NCBI GenBank assembly: GCA_903824295.1
Contig: CAIJWE010000059.1
Location: forward strand, 1 to 64,000
Origin: an uncultured Chlorobiaceae bacterium
GTDB taxonomy: Bacteria; Bacteroidota; Chlorobiia; Chlorobiales; Chlorobiaceae
Length of the DNA stretch: 64,000 nucleotides
Reading direction: 5' to 3'
Below are positions 63,670 to 64,000 of this stretch, piece after piece. Under the pieces are notes generated by a model. The model was not told the origin of the DNA. It searched no databases and worked only from the letters and a program-made list of their open reading frames with translations. The translations under genes were made by a program, and so were the position numbers. The first letter of the stretch is position 1, and the number at the start of each line of letters is the position of its first letter.

Positions 63670-63694
63670 CGTAGGGGCGCCCCTTGTGGGTGCC
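63670..63694. repeat. Short GC-rich self-complementary intergenic element, REP-like
   Basis: gtaggggcgccccttgtgggtgccc; resembles a dispersed intergenic motif family, but only one copy seen here. Confidence 0.35.
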
Positions 63695-63817
63695 CTTCTC
63701 GGCGGTTCAAAATTATCATATACCCGTAAAAAAATACACCGAAAAACGAAACATTCGAGTATTTTTTAATATTATACAGTGGCAGGGACCCTTTAGAATC
63801 CTCTCATAACTTCCGCT

Positions 63818-64000
63818 ATGCTTTCAACACTGAACGCTGCTGCGCTGATTGGCATTGATGCCATGAAGGTTACGGTTGAAGCCAATGTGGCGGGCGGCAT
63901 CCCCTCGTTTACGGTTGTGGGATTGCCGGATAATGCGGTGAGGGAGAGCCGGGAGAGAATTCTTACAGCAATCAGAAATTCGGGTTTTACCATTCCTCCA
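63818..64000 (+). CDS. comM: YifB/ComM family Mg-chelatase-like AAA ATPase, 5' part (runs off window)
   Basis: MLSTLNAAALIGIDAMKVTVEANVAGGIPSFTVVGLPDNAVRESRERILTAIRNSGFTIPP. Confidence 0.92.
   Translation, partial: MLSTLNAAALIGIDAMKVTVEANVAGGIPSFTVVGLPDNAVRESRERILTAIRNSGFTIPP

Noticed and set aside
1-64000. CRISPR arrays, rRNA or tRNA genes
   Set aside because: No regularly spaced direct repeats or recognisable RNA gene cores seen on either strand; a scan with tRNAscan-SE/Infernal would be needed to be certain.

Overview
The window reads as a chromosomal segment of a green sulfur bacterium (Chlorobi). The lineage call rests on a (bacterio)chlorophyll synthase, a carboxyl-terminal-half-only CarB, pyruvate:ferredoxin oxidoreductase, PEP carboxylase and generally Chlorobium-like proteins. 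Most of it is densely packed housekeeping genes: hemN, purE, ndh, argD-like, tonB/exbD/exbD/exbB, dnaG, glyA, ribBA, carB C-terminal half, glgP, pyrD, ispF, PFK, ilvE, holB, cutA, trpD, bchG/chlG, rpmB, rnhA, tilS, psd, tatA, recN, dapA, gcvPA-gcvH, rlmB, nifJ/por, ruvB, hprK, hpf, xer, queF, ppc and the start of comM. I found no tRNA, rRNA or CRISPR array by eye. Main points for follow-up: (1) the PEP carboxylase gene has a single in-frame TAA exactly where the conserved Tyr of the GYSDSxKDGG motif should be, with the rest of the enzyme intact in the same frame; (2) a PAS histidine kinase is cut off at the G2 box beside a 27-bp near-perfect palindrome and a possible mobile-element ORF start at the left edge; (3) a short decayed accessory strip (about 39.9-40.95 kb) holds an unlisted TIR-domain N-terminal fragment, a DUF4143-type ATPase C-terminal fragment and stacked inverted repeats; (4) a DUF4405-like membrane protein ends exactly on CSSCH; (5) DnaG has lost most of its CHC2 zinc ligands. 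I did not find a convincing complete new multigene system.
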